Positions 1-14,282 of a DNA stretch of 64,000 nucleotides are shown here, piece by piece; the stretch's first letter is position 1; every line of letters starts with the position of its first letter. The stretch spans positions 30,418,201-30,482,200 of the forward strand of contig NC_079364.1 of the NCBI RefSeq assembly GCF_021018895.1. The letters are read 5' to 3'. Below the pieces are notes generated by a model. That model ran no database searches and had not been told where the DNA came from. It was given only the letters and a program-made list of their open reading frames with translations. The stretch is from Seriola aureovittata. Its lineage: Eukaryota; Chordata; Actinopteri; Carangiformes; Carangidae. A program made the translations under genes and the position numbers.

Positions 1-33
1 CTGTTTTCACAGACAGAACAGTGCCTGCTCACT

Positions 34-709
34 ACGGGTGGGCGATCTGGCCAAAAGATCATATTGTTATTATATTGACAGTCCTGATTATTTATGAGAT
101 GCTATAAGTAGCAAGTAGTAAGTATTTTGATTTGAAAGTTCACTTGCTGATAACCAGCTAGCCGCGGCTTGTCTCGCCCCGTGATTCCCCGTCTGCAGGA
201 AGGTCTCTGGTACTATTGGCTGATTGTAATTCCACGGACTACAACTGGTGACGGTGGTTCTTGTTCTGCTCAGCTGTAGAACTGGTAAATGTGGTGCTGC
301 AAAGAAGAGAGGATCTGAACCTCTCTTCTGATTGGCTGAGTGATTGAATAAAATTTATAAGTTTTCAGGAAAAAAAAGCTTGGAAGGTGGGTCCAGGCGG
401 GCGGGGGCTTGGGGCATGGCTGAGAGCGGTGATTGCTTTGTTGTGACATCACAAAGTTCAGGAGGTTTTAACAGTTCGTTTTAAGGCTCAGTTTCTGAAT
501 ACAGGCTGTGTGCATTTCTCTGTGGACTGAGCGCTTTGATACTTTCACAGTAATGATATAGAACCTAGACATGGACAGCTACCTTCATACAATATGGGAC
601 CTTTAAAATGAAATATCTAAATATAATAGCTTTTAATGACGTAATCTGTAGATCATATGACGAAGTAAGATTGACCACAATATAAGATCATCAGATTGCC
701 CACCCCTAG
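34..709. mobile_element. Non-autonomous DNA element with GGGTGGGC inverted ends (hAT-like), carrying a nested MITE
   Basis: The left end reads ACGGGTGGGCGATCTG and the reverse complement of the right end reads CTAGGGGTGGGCAATCTG. The similarity continues inward through GATC and ATATTGT, so these are imperfect terminal inverted repeats of about 40 bp. The flanks TGCTCACT (26-33) and TGCTGACT (710-717) match at 7 of 8 positions, the length expected for a hAT target-site duplication. There is no transposase frame, so it would be non-autonomous. Much of the interior is occupied by a second element (the TTAA-type MITE ending at 606). The hAT assignment is inferred only from the TIR style and duplication length. 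Confidence 0.5.
295..606 (-). mobile_element. TTAA-type MITE, copy A (partial, inverted relative to copy B)
   Basis: Read on the minus strand, this matches the element at 3802-4308 over its left half. It shares the AGGTCCCATAT end next to TTAA (603-606), a TCTAGGTTCTATATCA block, a GTGATGTCACAACAAAGCA block and the CCAATCAGAAGAGAGG hairpin arm near 302-341. The lower-coordinate end does not match copy B and lacks a recognisable second terminus, so this copy is truncated or rearranged. A TTAA boundary is typical of piggyBac-related elements, and that classification is inference. Confidence 0.6.
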
Positions 710-717
710 TGCTGACT

Positions 718-3069
718 GTTCCACTTAATTCTCATTATGGATAGTTTTAAGAAAATCTAAATTAATGGTACATGAGGAGCTACAGTAATTAAATGGCTTC
801 TTTTCTAACACTAATGTCATTTGTGTCTTGGTCTACTTCACCGTTTAACATTCTATAACTGCAAGGTTTGAGTCTCTTACTATGTCCGAGGCCAAACACT
901 GAGAAGGACACTGTTTCAGCTAGTTGCATGGCACAAAATTAAAAGCCCATTATGCATAATTTGAGGCAGAAATGGACAGATTGACTTCAGAACAATTTTG
1001 ATAGGTTTGGTCCCAGCCTCAGCCTAAAAATTGATGAATGAATAAAAGCATGCATGCGAGCATGCGCACACACACACACACACACAGTCAATCTGCCTGG
1101 CCACATCAACAGAGCAGGTGTCCTTAGTAATGCACCATCGCGCACTTGGATCTCTGCATCTCAGAACAGAGGGAAAAGAGGCAGGAGGGAAAAGTTAGAG
1201 AAAGAAAAAAGGGGCAGTTAGAGGAAAGACATGAAAAAAGTCTCTTTCTAACAGCAGAATTTTAATGCATGGAACAAGTGTCAGTGATGGTGTGTTTATT
1301 TGTGTGTTTGCTAGCTGCTGGAATTTGGAGGCATTATGAGGATCCGTCACCAAACTAGAGGTAACCCAAGCTGTGTGCGTCCGTCTGCCTCCGGCTCGAC
1401 TGACACGACGCACCAGTGAAACTTGCATCAACGCACCTCATTTCTTTACGCGAGAATGGCAGACTCCTACACTCGTTATTTTGGGAATGATCAAAAACAT
1501 AAAGATGATGTATTTTCAGTATCCATATCACAAATATTTATCAAGACGACAGGCCCAAAGCCCAACTGAGGAGAAACTAAGCAGAGAGAGATGTACTTAG
1601 TAAAAACCATTCCTTTGCCCCCTGCTGAGTCTCAGCTACATGGTACATAAATAAGCATTATGAATCACGCTGTTTGGTCTCACCCCGCCGTTTCTCAAAC
1701 AAGATCCAGTTTCCATTTAGCCACCATGGTGATGAGCGAGCCTCCTGCAACGGTGCACCATTTTCGAAGGAAGCAACAAAATAAAACAAGTCATGTGTTT
1801 ATCTAGTGCTTTAATTTGCTAAAACGCACAAAAATCTAGTGAGTTTATCCACTTTGAAAGGATCGCATCTCCAGCTTCTTGGTGTTTACATTTCAACTTG
1901 TCTGCCTAATAGGCTTGCATCCAGTCAAAACCTACAAGAGGCCAGAGGGCAAACCAACAACAAAATAGCCACACAGCTCAGATGAAAAGACAAACTGCTG
2001 CACAAATACGACCATTAGTTTGCACAAAAGAAGAAGGCTTAGAGGGCTATTATCATAAAGAATAAGCCAAATCTTCCATTGTGGAAGTTTGCTTGGGTCA
2101 AATGTGATAAAAATGTGGCTGAAAAAAAAAAAAAAATCAATCAATGTTCAATCATATCATTAACAGTGTCACTGAGGCATTACTGCCTAGGAGTTTGTCG
2201 CCTTTCCTCTTTGGCACAAGTTCAGAGGCGATGTCTTGGGTGGTTCACTCACATCAGATTACCCTACACAAACTTTATCCCATGCCAATCTATCCTTAGA
2301 CCGGGCATTTTAAACCTTGTAGCAAAAATCAAGCCTCCATTCAGGGAAGCTCCTTTGTAGAACTTAAATACATCCCAATGTGTCCATCAACAAAGGCCTC
2401 TACCCTTCCTCCTCACTCCCTGTGACACTTTAAGTTTAGGATTGTTCAGCGGGCCTGTGGGTGGGTTTCTCATTCTTTCCCCATTCTTCCTTTATTTTGC
2501 TCCTTCTTTAGAGCATTAGGGCAACCAGCCATTGAACTACAACCGCTACTATAAAAATTCATCAGGATTAAAATGACCTCACACACAAAATTAAAGTTCC
2601 CCAATGTACACAATAAGGGCCTGTATCTTTTTTAAGACATTCTCAGCTTCCTTGGGAACAGGATTGTTTCTTGACAAAGTGGTCTCTGCTCAACAATGAG
2701 CACCTTTCAGACACACACAGGGACTGCCTTTAGAGCTGCGCAGAGAGACGGATTTCACATATCAATCAAAAGACCAGAGGGGGTGGTGGTGGTGGTGGGT
2801 GGGTGGGTGGGTAGTGGAGAAGAGGGGGGGGGGGGTGGGAGTTGAGAGTGGTCCTTCAAAAACCATGAACAGCTTCGAATGGAGTATATGCTTTTCTCTG
2901 TTACCGCTACTATTCATAATAACAGCAGACACGGGAGTAATGGGGGGGGGGGGTCCTCTTAACACTCTTTTTTAGACTTGCTTTCCCTTATACAGAGGAC
3001 TGAAGCACAGTTCCTCAGCCTGACCCTGAAATAATAAGACTGTAGTGGATGCCTACATTGTACAACATT

Positions 3070-3109
<40 letters not shown>

Positions 3110-3800
3110 GCTTTGAGAAGAGGCCAAGAGGGTCGAAAGTATTCAGTCTGTGTGCAAGCTTTCATGTTCTGGAGTGTACATGTGAGGACTCGTATGTGTG
3201 ACTCTCTCTGTGTATGTGTGTGTAAGGGTGGGGGTGGGGGATTCCATTACACCTGTGCGATGGCGTAATGAACCCATGAGTGTGTGCAGTGGGCCACAGC
3301 CACCCACTGTGCCAGCCATGCACACCACTGCCGCTAATCATGTTGAAAATGAATAAGGTGTCAGAGTAGGTAATTCACAGCTGTATTAATGCACCGCAGC
3401 CTAGATATAAGGTACATAAAACAAATTAGATATAGTATTCTATTATAGAATATTTTTGGACAGCTGTATTAATGGGCGCACTTCAAAAGGTCTTCTTATT
3501 AGGTCACTGGCTGCATGTTTCACCTTGTGCACTTCTTTGAACCTATAGGGTATTCACATCATCAGAGCTCAAAGGAATGCAGAGGGAAGAGAACGGGTGT
3601 TCAAATTGCATCAGAACTGTGAGACGTAAAACAGGTATCAAATTGTAAAAATCAAAACATAATCAGGAAGCTCCTCCACACCTGCTACAATGAGAAAGTT
3701 GTACATTTTTCTAATAAATATCACTGTGGATAGAATCATTTAAACAATGACAGAGCAGAAATGAAGAAAAATGGGTTATAGCTCTGAAGTTGATTCAGTC
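718..3800. other. No gene seen; simple repeats and unique DNA
   Basis: No splice-flanked or long complex reading frame was found. The stretch holds a short CA tract at about 1067-1086, poly(A) at 2121-2134, GGT/GGGT-rich DNA near 2780-2815, G runs at about 2825-2835 and 2941-2953, and a 35-base A run at 3072-3106. Frames crossing the A and G runs are low-complexity translations, not genes. Confidence 0.6.
3072..3106 (+). repeat. Poly(A) run of 35 bases
   Basis: Uninterrupted adenines. No polyadenylation signal or target-site duplication was noticed next to it, so it is called a homopolymer and not the tail of a retroposed copy. Confidence 0.9.
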
Positions 3801-3801
3801 T

Positions 3802-4308
3802 TTAAAGGTCCATATAGTATAAAGGTCCATGTGTTGTTTGATTATAAAGCAGGTCTAGGTTCTATATCAATACTGTGAAAATATTAAAGTGCTCAGTCCA
3901 CAGAGAAATGTACACGGCCTATATTCAGAAACTGAACCTTAAATGGAGCCATCAGGACTGCTGTAACTTTGTGATGTCACAACAAAGCAGTCATCACTCT
4001 CAGCCACACCCCAAGCCCAGCCCACCTGGCCCTACCATTCAACCTTGCAGGATTTGGTTTCTCTGAGCGTTTACATGACATCTGCTTTATTTTTTATTTG
4101 AGCACTCAGAAAACAGTCTGCCAATCAGAAGAGAGGCTCAGAGCCTCCTCTCTTCTGATTGGCTCATCAACCTGTTGTTACTAGAGTATGTAAAACTAGC
4201 CAGTAAAACTACAATGTGAAACTACATTGAGATGGTTTGTGGTTCTTAAAACCACAAAGATGTCTTCTTATGGATCAACAGGAAAAGTGTCACATATGGG
4301 ACCTTTAA
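3802..4308 (+). mobile_element. TTAA-type MITE, copy B (complete-looking)
   Basis: The element begins TTAAAGGTCCATAT and ends ATATGGGACCTTTAA, an inverted repeat of about 14 bp flush with TTAA on both sides. TTAA is the duplicated target of piggyBac-type transposases, so a piggyBac-related non-autonomous element is the likely class. It is 507 bp long with no transposase. It contains a strong hairpin at 4121-4162. Copy A near the window start is the same family in the opposite orientation, about 3.2 kb away. Fish genomes carry many such elements ending in AGGTCC-type termini; the precise family name is not known to me. Confidence 0.65.
4121..4162. repeat. Perfect 16-bp inverted repeat (hairpin) inside MITE copy B
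   Basis: The arms are CCAATCAGAAGAGAGG at 4121-4136 and its exact reverse complement at 4147-4162, with a 10-base loop. Each arm tip is a CCAAT motif facing outward. Copy A keeps a shortened version of the same structure (about 10 bp of arm near 305-335), so the hairpin is a property of the element family. Confidence 0.9.
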
Positions 4309-4957
4309 GTTGCAGAATTTTGAGAATTATGATTATAATATTAAAAGCTATTCTACTCATTCCAAAAATGCTAAAGTGGTATGTATGTATAACAAAATAA
4401 CTGCCGATTCAAACAATAGCTATATGTCCCTAAATGCAGCTCATCATAACTGTTGTATTTTCTGGAGTAATAGTATGTACATGTATGTACAAGATTCTTC
4501 CAAATTATCATTTTAAAACTAGAAGAGATATTTTATTTTTCCACAAATTACGTCAAATTCTCTCTGATGGAAGGTTCAGAGTACGAACACGCGTCTACAC
4601 GAGAAGGGAAACCTGCGAGATCGCCCCACACTTGTTCACTGCCTCGTGAATTACATCATTTCTCCCAGCTTAGACCTCTGTCTGACATTAAAGTAGATCT
4701 CAGTGTAACTGGGAAAAAAAAGCATTAGTATTCACTGCATGTATGCGTGGCACATGTGTGCTATTTTTAAATAGGGATGCTGTGAAAGTGTGGAATTGGG
4801 GACAAGGCAGCCTTGCACCGGGCCGTGACACAGACTTATGTTAAACCTAATTAGATCATGATAATAGCTTTAGGGCCCCAGTGATCAATGCTAGAGGTCT
4901 GTGGAGATGAACTTTCCTTAAGTTTCATGCTGCACACTGGTTGTACTCAATTTTTTT

Positions 4958-5029
<72 letters not shown>

Positions 5030-6080
5030 AGTGGTTTGAAGGCACTTTGCTGTATGATAGTGTTATTTTAAATGTGTATCTACATATCCTCTATCTGTTT
5101 CAATGGATTCCCTTTCTGCTGATGGTAGTGAATGAGTACAGTATGGTTCGACTGATACATATGGTCAGTGTTGGACTAATTAAAATTTTAAATAGCCTGC
5201 ATCAGAGCTACATCCACCACCAGTTTGATGGATAGGATTCAGTATTCCTTTAATAGTGCAAATTCATAAAGCCAGAGTCTTATCTAAGCCTCTCCCATAA
5301 TGCAATGCCCCACAGTGTCTCCACATCGCAAAAAAAGACACTTGCTGATTGCGAGCTGCTTTCCATCAACAACGTTATGGTGGAGTCTAGTTTACAGCTC
5401 ACAGACTCCTCGGATCACTCTAACTGAAGACAAAGAGGATTCCTTATGCTTCCATTACTATCTAATGTAATTTTTGTAATGTAATATTTCAAAACGTCTG
5501 CATTTGCTGACATGCTAGCTTAGCTAACTTCTGATAAATCTTGATACTGGATGCTTTGGGAATCCCTGCACATATCGGTTGTGCTTCCAGTCTGCCGTCT
5601 ACCTCTCCCCACTAAGCAATAGGAGCATCCTCTTATTAACTTTATTTATTTATTTATCTATTTTTAAGATCTTGGCTGACGAAACAAGAGTAGCTGACAT
5701 TTGCTTGTATTACATTTGTGTTTTGCACTCTGTAATTATCCCTGGACACAAGCTCGGGTTAGGAACCAACATTCTTGGCTTCTCGAAAACTCACCCACCA
5801 ACTTAATTCCACAGCTGTTCATGGTGGTATGCACTCACCCCTGCATATTTGTCTCTGGTCAAGACACACAAGAAACTTTGAATGTACAAAAGTTGAAGTT
5901 CAACCTTGGGTCACATCTGTTTTTTTTTTTTTGTTTGTTTTGTTTTTTTTATAAAGTTAAAGTAGTCTAGTCTTTTTGAAGCTCTGCCATTACACAATTT
6001 TGTGGCAGGGGGACTTAATTAACTAAATACTTGGACATGGTCACAATGAAAACAATCAATTTAAATCAAGTATTTAAAGA
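4309..6080. other. No gene seen; CA microsatellite and AT-rich DNA
   Basis: A CA tract of about 60 bp lies at 4966-5026. The segment 5230-5480 looks like complex, possibly repeat-derived sequence but I cannot place it. T-rich DNA occurs at 5921-5951. No exon-like structure was seen. Confidence 0.55.
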
Positions 6081-6089
6081 GCCAAGGAG

Positions 6090-6535
6090 TGGAGAATGCT
6101 GGTTTTGCTGACCTCAGGATTATGGTTCTCAAAGATTGGTCTGTTGATTTCATTGGTTTGGGACGGTCAGATACCCAGAAGGAACTTAAGAAAGAGCCAG
6201 TTATGTTCTTTCCGGTATCTAATCAAGTTTTATCCTCCTTGGCCACCTTGGAGGGGTACATCCACATTGGAGAGAGAACCCACAGTAGACCAAAAGCACA
6301 CTTGAGAGAGTACATAGCCTGTCTGGCCTGGGAGGACTGCAGGTTCCCCCAAGAAGAGGTGAATGATGTCTCTAAGGACAGGTACAACAACCTGTTGCTA
6401 CCAGGACCAAAGCTTTGGAAATTATATGGAATGGTGAAAATATTGGAAAGGAATTGGCTATCAGTACCTCTGAGAGAACTAGAATGGCAATCAACCTCTG
6501 CCAAGGCCAAACAATCAAGATCCATAAATCACTTC
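6090..6535 (+). pseudogene. LINE ORF2 C-terminal relic (L2/CR1-type, degenerate)
   Basis: The frame open over 6089-6589 includes a block reading LREYIACLAWEDCRFPQEEV at about 6300-6360. The underlying DNA is close to a pattern common at the 3' end of fish non-LTR retrotransposons, where ORF2 ends with a WRDYISxLAWERLGVPxEEL-type segment followed by a few leucines and prolines. No reverse transcriptase motifs are present upstream, so it is 5'-truncated. The match is confined to the last part and the flanks have drifted. The frame runs on into an adjacent repeat, so the predicted C-terminus is not meaningful. Alternative: a chance open frame with a small LINE remnant inside. Confidence 0.5.
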
Positions 6536-6539
6536 CTGA

Positions 6540-6766
6540 GAAATTGGCGGAATTGTCGAAAATCTCGCAATGGTAGGGAAAGCGATTAAAAAAATTCCTG
6601 GATCCGCCTCTTTAACAGGATCAGCACTAAAACTTAAAGAGTTCGTCCCTGGTCCACACCCCATACCTCCACCAAGTTTGGTGCAAATCAGTTCAGTACT
6701 TTTTGCGTAATCCTGCTGACAAACAAACGGACATGGGTGAATACATAACCTCCTTAGGTAATAATC
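6540..6766 (+). repeat. Teleost-type interspersed repeat (TTCCTGGATCCG ... CTGCTGACAAACAAAC ... CATAACCTCCTTAGG)
   Basis: The phrases AAATTCCTGGATCCG, CCACCAAGTTTGGTG, TTTTTGCGTAATCCTGCTGA and ACATAACCTCCTTAGG follow each other in the order I remember from a very abundant fish repeat. It directly follows the LINE C-terminal relic and may be its 3' region or a separate insertion. No coding content. Confidence 0.6.
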
Positions 6767-8128
6767 CCTACTGGCCTTTACAAACCCTCTTTAGTTTAAC
6801 CTTAGTGCACATGTAGGAAAAACCTGGGTGTGTATACAGATGCAGTCCTCGTGTGTAGAGAGGGATGTTTGTTTTGTTGCCGTTGCTAAGCCCTCTGCTC
6901 TCCGCCACTCAGGCCTCATCTCCCATAACATAATGGGTTCCATAAACACAACTATTTGCCAGAGGTCAACTTGATTCATAATCTATTAGTTCTGGGTCAG
7001 TTTGTCTTTTTAGTGGCAATACCCAGCCTGTTCCAGTTTGACATGCTACCCTGCCTGCTGCCTAGCACTAAGATGACGAACTGCCATAGTTGTTTGAATT
7101 TGATTGATACAGAGTTTTCTTTGTAATTGTGTAGCACAGAATTCGTACCGAATTGTAACTCATCAGAGTGGAAGTGGACAACCCAACCCAGACTGAATCA
7201 TTTAAACAAATACATTTAAATACATTTTAAAAAACACCCAATCTCAGCCATGGATGGATGTGTCTATCGATATAACAAGCAGTCTAGACAAAGGTGTACT
7301 GGATGATATAATGACCGCCTGAGACCTAACGAATAAAGGTTTAACATCGTTTAAGATACAAACTCCTGGAAAGACGAAGGCGTCCCTCTGCTTTGTGTTG
7401 AACAGCGAAGGTGTTAAGCTCTCCGCGGCGACATCTATCTCTCGCCACCACCTTGAGGGCATCTTTTAAGCAGAGGAATTTAGCCATTATGTGGCATTAA
7501 CCTCATTAGAAAACACTCTTTAGCTGCTCCAAGATAAAATTGATTTACAGCTGCCATTTCCACCACTGCTCTCGATCAATGGTTAAACTATCCGTTTTAT
7601 GGCCCTGTGCACACTCTCTGCTCTTTTCTCCAGTTTTCTTTAACGGCTTCTGGCCTCCCTTGTGCCAGGTGTGTAGTCACAGAATGGAAGAGGGCCTTTC
7701 TCTATCACCTCATGCTCAAATATGGGACTGACGACATGTTTTTTTTTTTTCTTTTTAGAGTGGATGGACATGACAGTATCACTGGCAGATTCCTTGAAGC
7801 AATTAAGCACAAAGTTGCTGTCTTCGTCTTTTCTAGATGTGAGGATTTCACCGCGGTCAGCTAAATTTGTGTGGGCGGTCTTAATTGAGGTTATATCATG
7901 TTTTTTTTTGTCTTTCCACTATTGCCAAGGCTGCTGCAGTTATTCACAATTTAGGAATGTGATGAGCCTAAACAGCTGCAGATGCATGACCATGTTTAAA
8001 AAAACAGATTTTAAGGGGGATTATTATTGTGATCTGGAATTTATAAAAATGTGGGGTCAAATTGGTGTCGAGTTGTGATTGTCATTATGGAAAAGTTATG
8101 CTTTAAGTAAATCTTAAAGTGTGATACG
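6767..8128. other. No gene seen
   Basis: Mixed-composition DNA with T runs at about 7739-7750 and 7901-7909. Short frames here are not flanked by convincing splice sites and resemble no family I know. Confidence 0.5.
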
Positions 8129-8129
8129 T

Positions 8130-8703
8130 GCAGGCAGGTCCATTCGGTTCTGAGGAACCGAGATCTGAGTCAGGTTGGATTCAATCTAATCAGTTCGGGT
8201 TGGGTCTCTCCGAGGAACTGAAGCTGAGTTCGTTTTAGGAAAATCAGCAGCCTAGAAGATTTATCTTGTTCAATGACAACTGTTTGAATTTGATTGACTG
8301 ATATTGAACAGGTTTGAACACTGTCTTGTGTCGACCCATCGCCCAGTTGAATGGTTTACTGTCGGTGCAGTGGATGGAAATAGGACTGATAGAGATTAAC
8401 ATATTATTTTAGTTTAGTTTACTGGCTTTACACTCACTTTTAGGGCATTATTCTTATTATATTGCTGCTCTCTTTCACTGCGGCTGCTTGTTAATTGACT
8501 GAATTAACTGATGTCAGTGTTTGTGCTCTCTCTCTGCCTGGGTCTGTTCGGGTCGAGCGCATTTTGGATCGGGTCGAGCCATCCTCGCGTCTATTCAGGT
8601 CTGGCTGTTCCCCTCAGATCGGGATTTTCTTTTTCTGAAAATTAATTAACGCTCACCAGGTCAGGGTAGGTTTTCCATGGGTTCATTTCAGGTCGACCTC
8701 TAC
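8130..8703. mobile_element. Degenerate interspersed repeat rich in CGGGT, ending GGTCGACCTCTA
   Basis: The stretch repeatedly shows phrases such as GTTCGGGTTGGGTCT, GTTCGGGTCGAG and GATCGGGTCGAGCC, and it ends CAGGTCGACCTCTACC. Fish genomes contain non-autonomous DNA elements with a TAGAGGTCGACC-type terminus and an interior of repeated CGGGT words, which this resembles. The left terminus is eroded, so the start is approximate and the family is not named. Confidence 0.4.
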
Positions 8704-9179
8704 CTGGAAGATCATTGCTCAGGGCTGCAGACTTCTCATGAATCATGTACGTTGCATTAGAGTACAGTTTTTATAGTGACAGTAGCAAGTTGTCATAAAA
8801 GAGAAACTGGGAATTTATCAGCTAACATCAATGTCTAAGTAATATCTGCCGAGGGACACTGAGAAATGCGGTTGAAAGCTCCAGAAAAAGCTAGTAAGTG
8901 GACTTTGAGTTAAGACTTTCTTGGCCAGTGTAACTAATTATGACACAAAGCACAGTTTTGTCTCTGTCAGTTTCCCCATGAAGCCGTTGGTTAAAACTAT
9001 GCACAGTTAAGCCGAGCAGAAAATCCACAATCCATGTCTGTGTGGTCAAATGTCAGCGTAAGCCCACCCACCTCTGACAGCTCAGGTTTATGTGGATGTT
9101 TAAGCAAAACACGCAACGCTGTATTTCTTTGACAAATCAATACAACCACCATTTCAGCTCTTCTTCCTCCTCCACCTCC

Positions 9180-9214
<35 letters not shown>

Positions 9215-9653
9215 CGTCCTGTGGCCCCGCTCCATTCTTATCTCCCTCTGTCTGGGAGAATTGATCCGCACGGGTGGAATGATATCAACCGACGGATAGA
9301 GTGATACACCCCCGCTCCCTCCTTCTTCTTACACTCCTTTCAACCCACTTTTGACACATAAATAAAATATGTGGCCTTTTTGTTTCGATTCACCACGCCG
9401 TTAGTTCAGAGAAAGGAATATGGTGCACGGGGCTCACATGGAGCCGTCGGTAGACAAGAGGGAGCTGAGAGTCGGCTGGTTGCCATCACTCACTGTTCGC
9501 AGGCGCCCTCCAAAATCCCCTGAACTTTCTAACATACGCATTTGTTAGAGTGACGCAGTCAGATTCTAAAGAATGGCATTAGAAAATAATGTGAGTGCTA
9601 AATTATTCAGGCATTTTTTTTTTTTTTTTGTGCCATAATGCTTCACTTTACAA

Positions 9654-9723
<70 letters not shown>

Positions 9724-10485
9724 CCTCCCACTCACATCTGAATTATGGCAGATCCATTTAGTGTCAGCGTCCAAATTTGGCAAAGGAGCGGATGAGAGAA
9801 GGTGCTGTGAGGAGAGGAGAGTTCACTGACTCTGTCATGTTGCTGAGTTAAGACGCCAAAGCAGCATCACAGTCAATCCACACTTTAATATCAATTGAAA
9901 TAAATCACTACCGTGGCTGCACGCATCAGCCTCTGCTATTAACAGACGAATGCAACATGTTCATCCGCACCTCGGCTAGATATTCCTGATAGGATGGTAA
10001 AGGCATTTCCACAGCTGGATAAGAAATAGCTGCTGGGTGAACTAACCTCGCGTCCTCGGAGCATCGGGCCTGCACGGTCTCCACTTCAGTCTGTCAAACA
10101 CACAATGCGCTCTAACTTCTCCTCACACTTCAGGTTGCACTTTTTGCACCCCCACCGCCCCCCTCCTCCTCCGCTGTATCTGAAGCCCTCAAAATGTAGG
10201 TCGAGTCACAGACACACACACACGCATGCATGCATACCTATGTTACATAACCTATAGGCCATGCTGCACACACACAAGCTTCTGGTCTGGACACTTGGAG
10301 AAAAGAATGACACAAGAGATAAGAGACAGCCAGCTTGGACTTAAAGAGAGACAGAGTAAACCTACTACAACGGATAACTGATGGGATTATTTAAATAGGA
10401 ATTATCTGATGATATGCCCATGCTGGCCCTCTGTACATCCATATACAACAGACGTCCCTGCAAAACTGCGTGTGCGTGTGTCTGT

Positions 10486-10519
<34 letters not shown>

Positions 10520-10950
10520 CATTATCATGATCATCCTCATCATCACCCCAGACAGATTGCATTATCGTAAAGATAACTGTAACCAGAAACACGGGCTTAT
10601 GAGACACTTCTCCTCTGTGCCCCCATCTCGCCCTCTTTCCTCCGTCATTTCCTTCCTTCCTTCCTTCCTTCCTTCCTTCATTTCTCCTTCACTTGAGACC
10701 CAATCACGCAAGGGTACTGTCACTAAAAAATGGCTGACAACCCAAGTTAGTATTCCCTCTTCTTGCTCTTTACTCCCACCTCTATGCCCTTCCCCGTCCC
10801 CCTCCTTTACCTCCTTCACTTCCTCTTGTGTTGAAGCCCTGAGTCACCTCAGACAGTGGGTGGGTAGTGTCTTAGACAGTGTGACAGCGCGCTTAGCCCC
10901 GTTAAGCCAGCGTCAGCCTCAGCTCCGCGTCTGGTCGCCACTGATCAGGG
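8704..10950. repeat. Microsatellite-rich non-coding DNA
   Basis: Contains CT at 9182-9210, poly(T) at 9614-9629, a compound CA-then-TA tract at 9655-9722, imperfect GT at 10469-10519 and TTCC at 10649-10679. The GC-richer stretch 9380-9540 is not repetitive but shows no splice-bounded frame. Frames spanning the tracts are translations of the repeats. Confidence 0.7.
9655..9722. repeat. Compound (CA)n(TA)n microsatellite
   Basis: About 44 bp of CA repeats runs directly into about 24 bp of TA repeats. A second tract of the same compound type lies at 57862-57917. Confidence 0.9.
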
Positions 10951-10954
10951 AGCC

Positions 10955-13452
<2,498 letters not shown>

Positions 13453-13481
13453 GGGGGTGGGGGGGGTGGGCGGGGTGGGGG
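13453..13481 (+). repeat. G-rich tract with G-quadruplex pattern
   Basis: Five or more runs of at least three G separated by single bases (GGGGGT, GGGGGGGGT, GGGC, GGGGT, GGGGG). This meets the usual four-run, short-loop definition of a potential quadruplex on the plus strand. Confidence 0.8.
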
Positions 13482-13767
13482 ATATAGATGTAAAGTGCTG
13501 GCAGCTGTGTTTGGTGCGGTCAGATTCTGGGGTCAGGTGCTGATGAACACACACACAAACAAATGTTCACACGGCACACATATATTAGCCGTCCCTTGCT
13601 AAATGGAAGTTGGATGTAATATTGGTCTTGTCACAACGGCCATCTGATGTCAATTTCACACAGTGGCGGGACCCTCCACAAGCTGCTCTGTACACCAGCC
13701 ACCCCGGCACCGAACAAAACCAGCACACATACAAAAAGGTGTACTAAAGCCACACAGTCACGTGTGC

Positions 13768-13774
13768 TCTCTCT

Positions 13775-13808
<34 letters not shown>

Positions 13809-14185
13809 ACCCCCATGTCTCTGTCTGCCCCTCCCTTCTCACACACGCATGCACACACATACACACACTGGGATAAGTCATGAGGAAATGGATGCCCATG
13901 TTTTGTGGGACCACCTGTTCATCCTGGATACAAGTCTAAGAACCCAGTAAGGGTTAACCCTCTTTGTGGGAGAGAGCCAGGACAGTGTGTGTGTGTGTGT
14001 GTCTTGGTGTGTGTGTCTGTGTGTGTGTGTGTGTGTGCGCGCAACTTCATACGTGTGTGTGTGTATGTGTGCGTGTGTGCAAGCGTTGGCACCTCCCCGC
14101 CTGAAACGTGCCCCATGAGTGGCAGACTGGCTCAGGCTGTCCGGCTGGGAGGGAGCAGAGCCCACTGCTGGACCACCTCCCTGGC

Positions 14186-14280
<95 letters not shown>
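13768..14280. repeat. Microsatellite cluster: CT, GT and CA tracts
   Basis: CT repeats at about 13768-13809, interrupted GT repeats at about 13986-14080, and an almost perfect CA array at 14187-14280 with one break near 14232. The GT and CA arrays are inverted complements separated by about 110 bp. All open frames in this interval are repeat translations on both strands. Confidence 0.9.
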
Positions 14281-14282
<2 letters not shown>

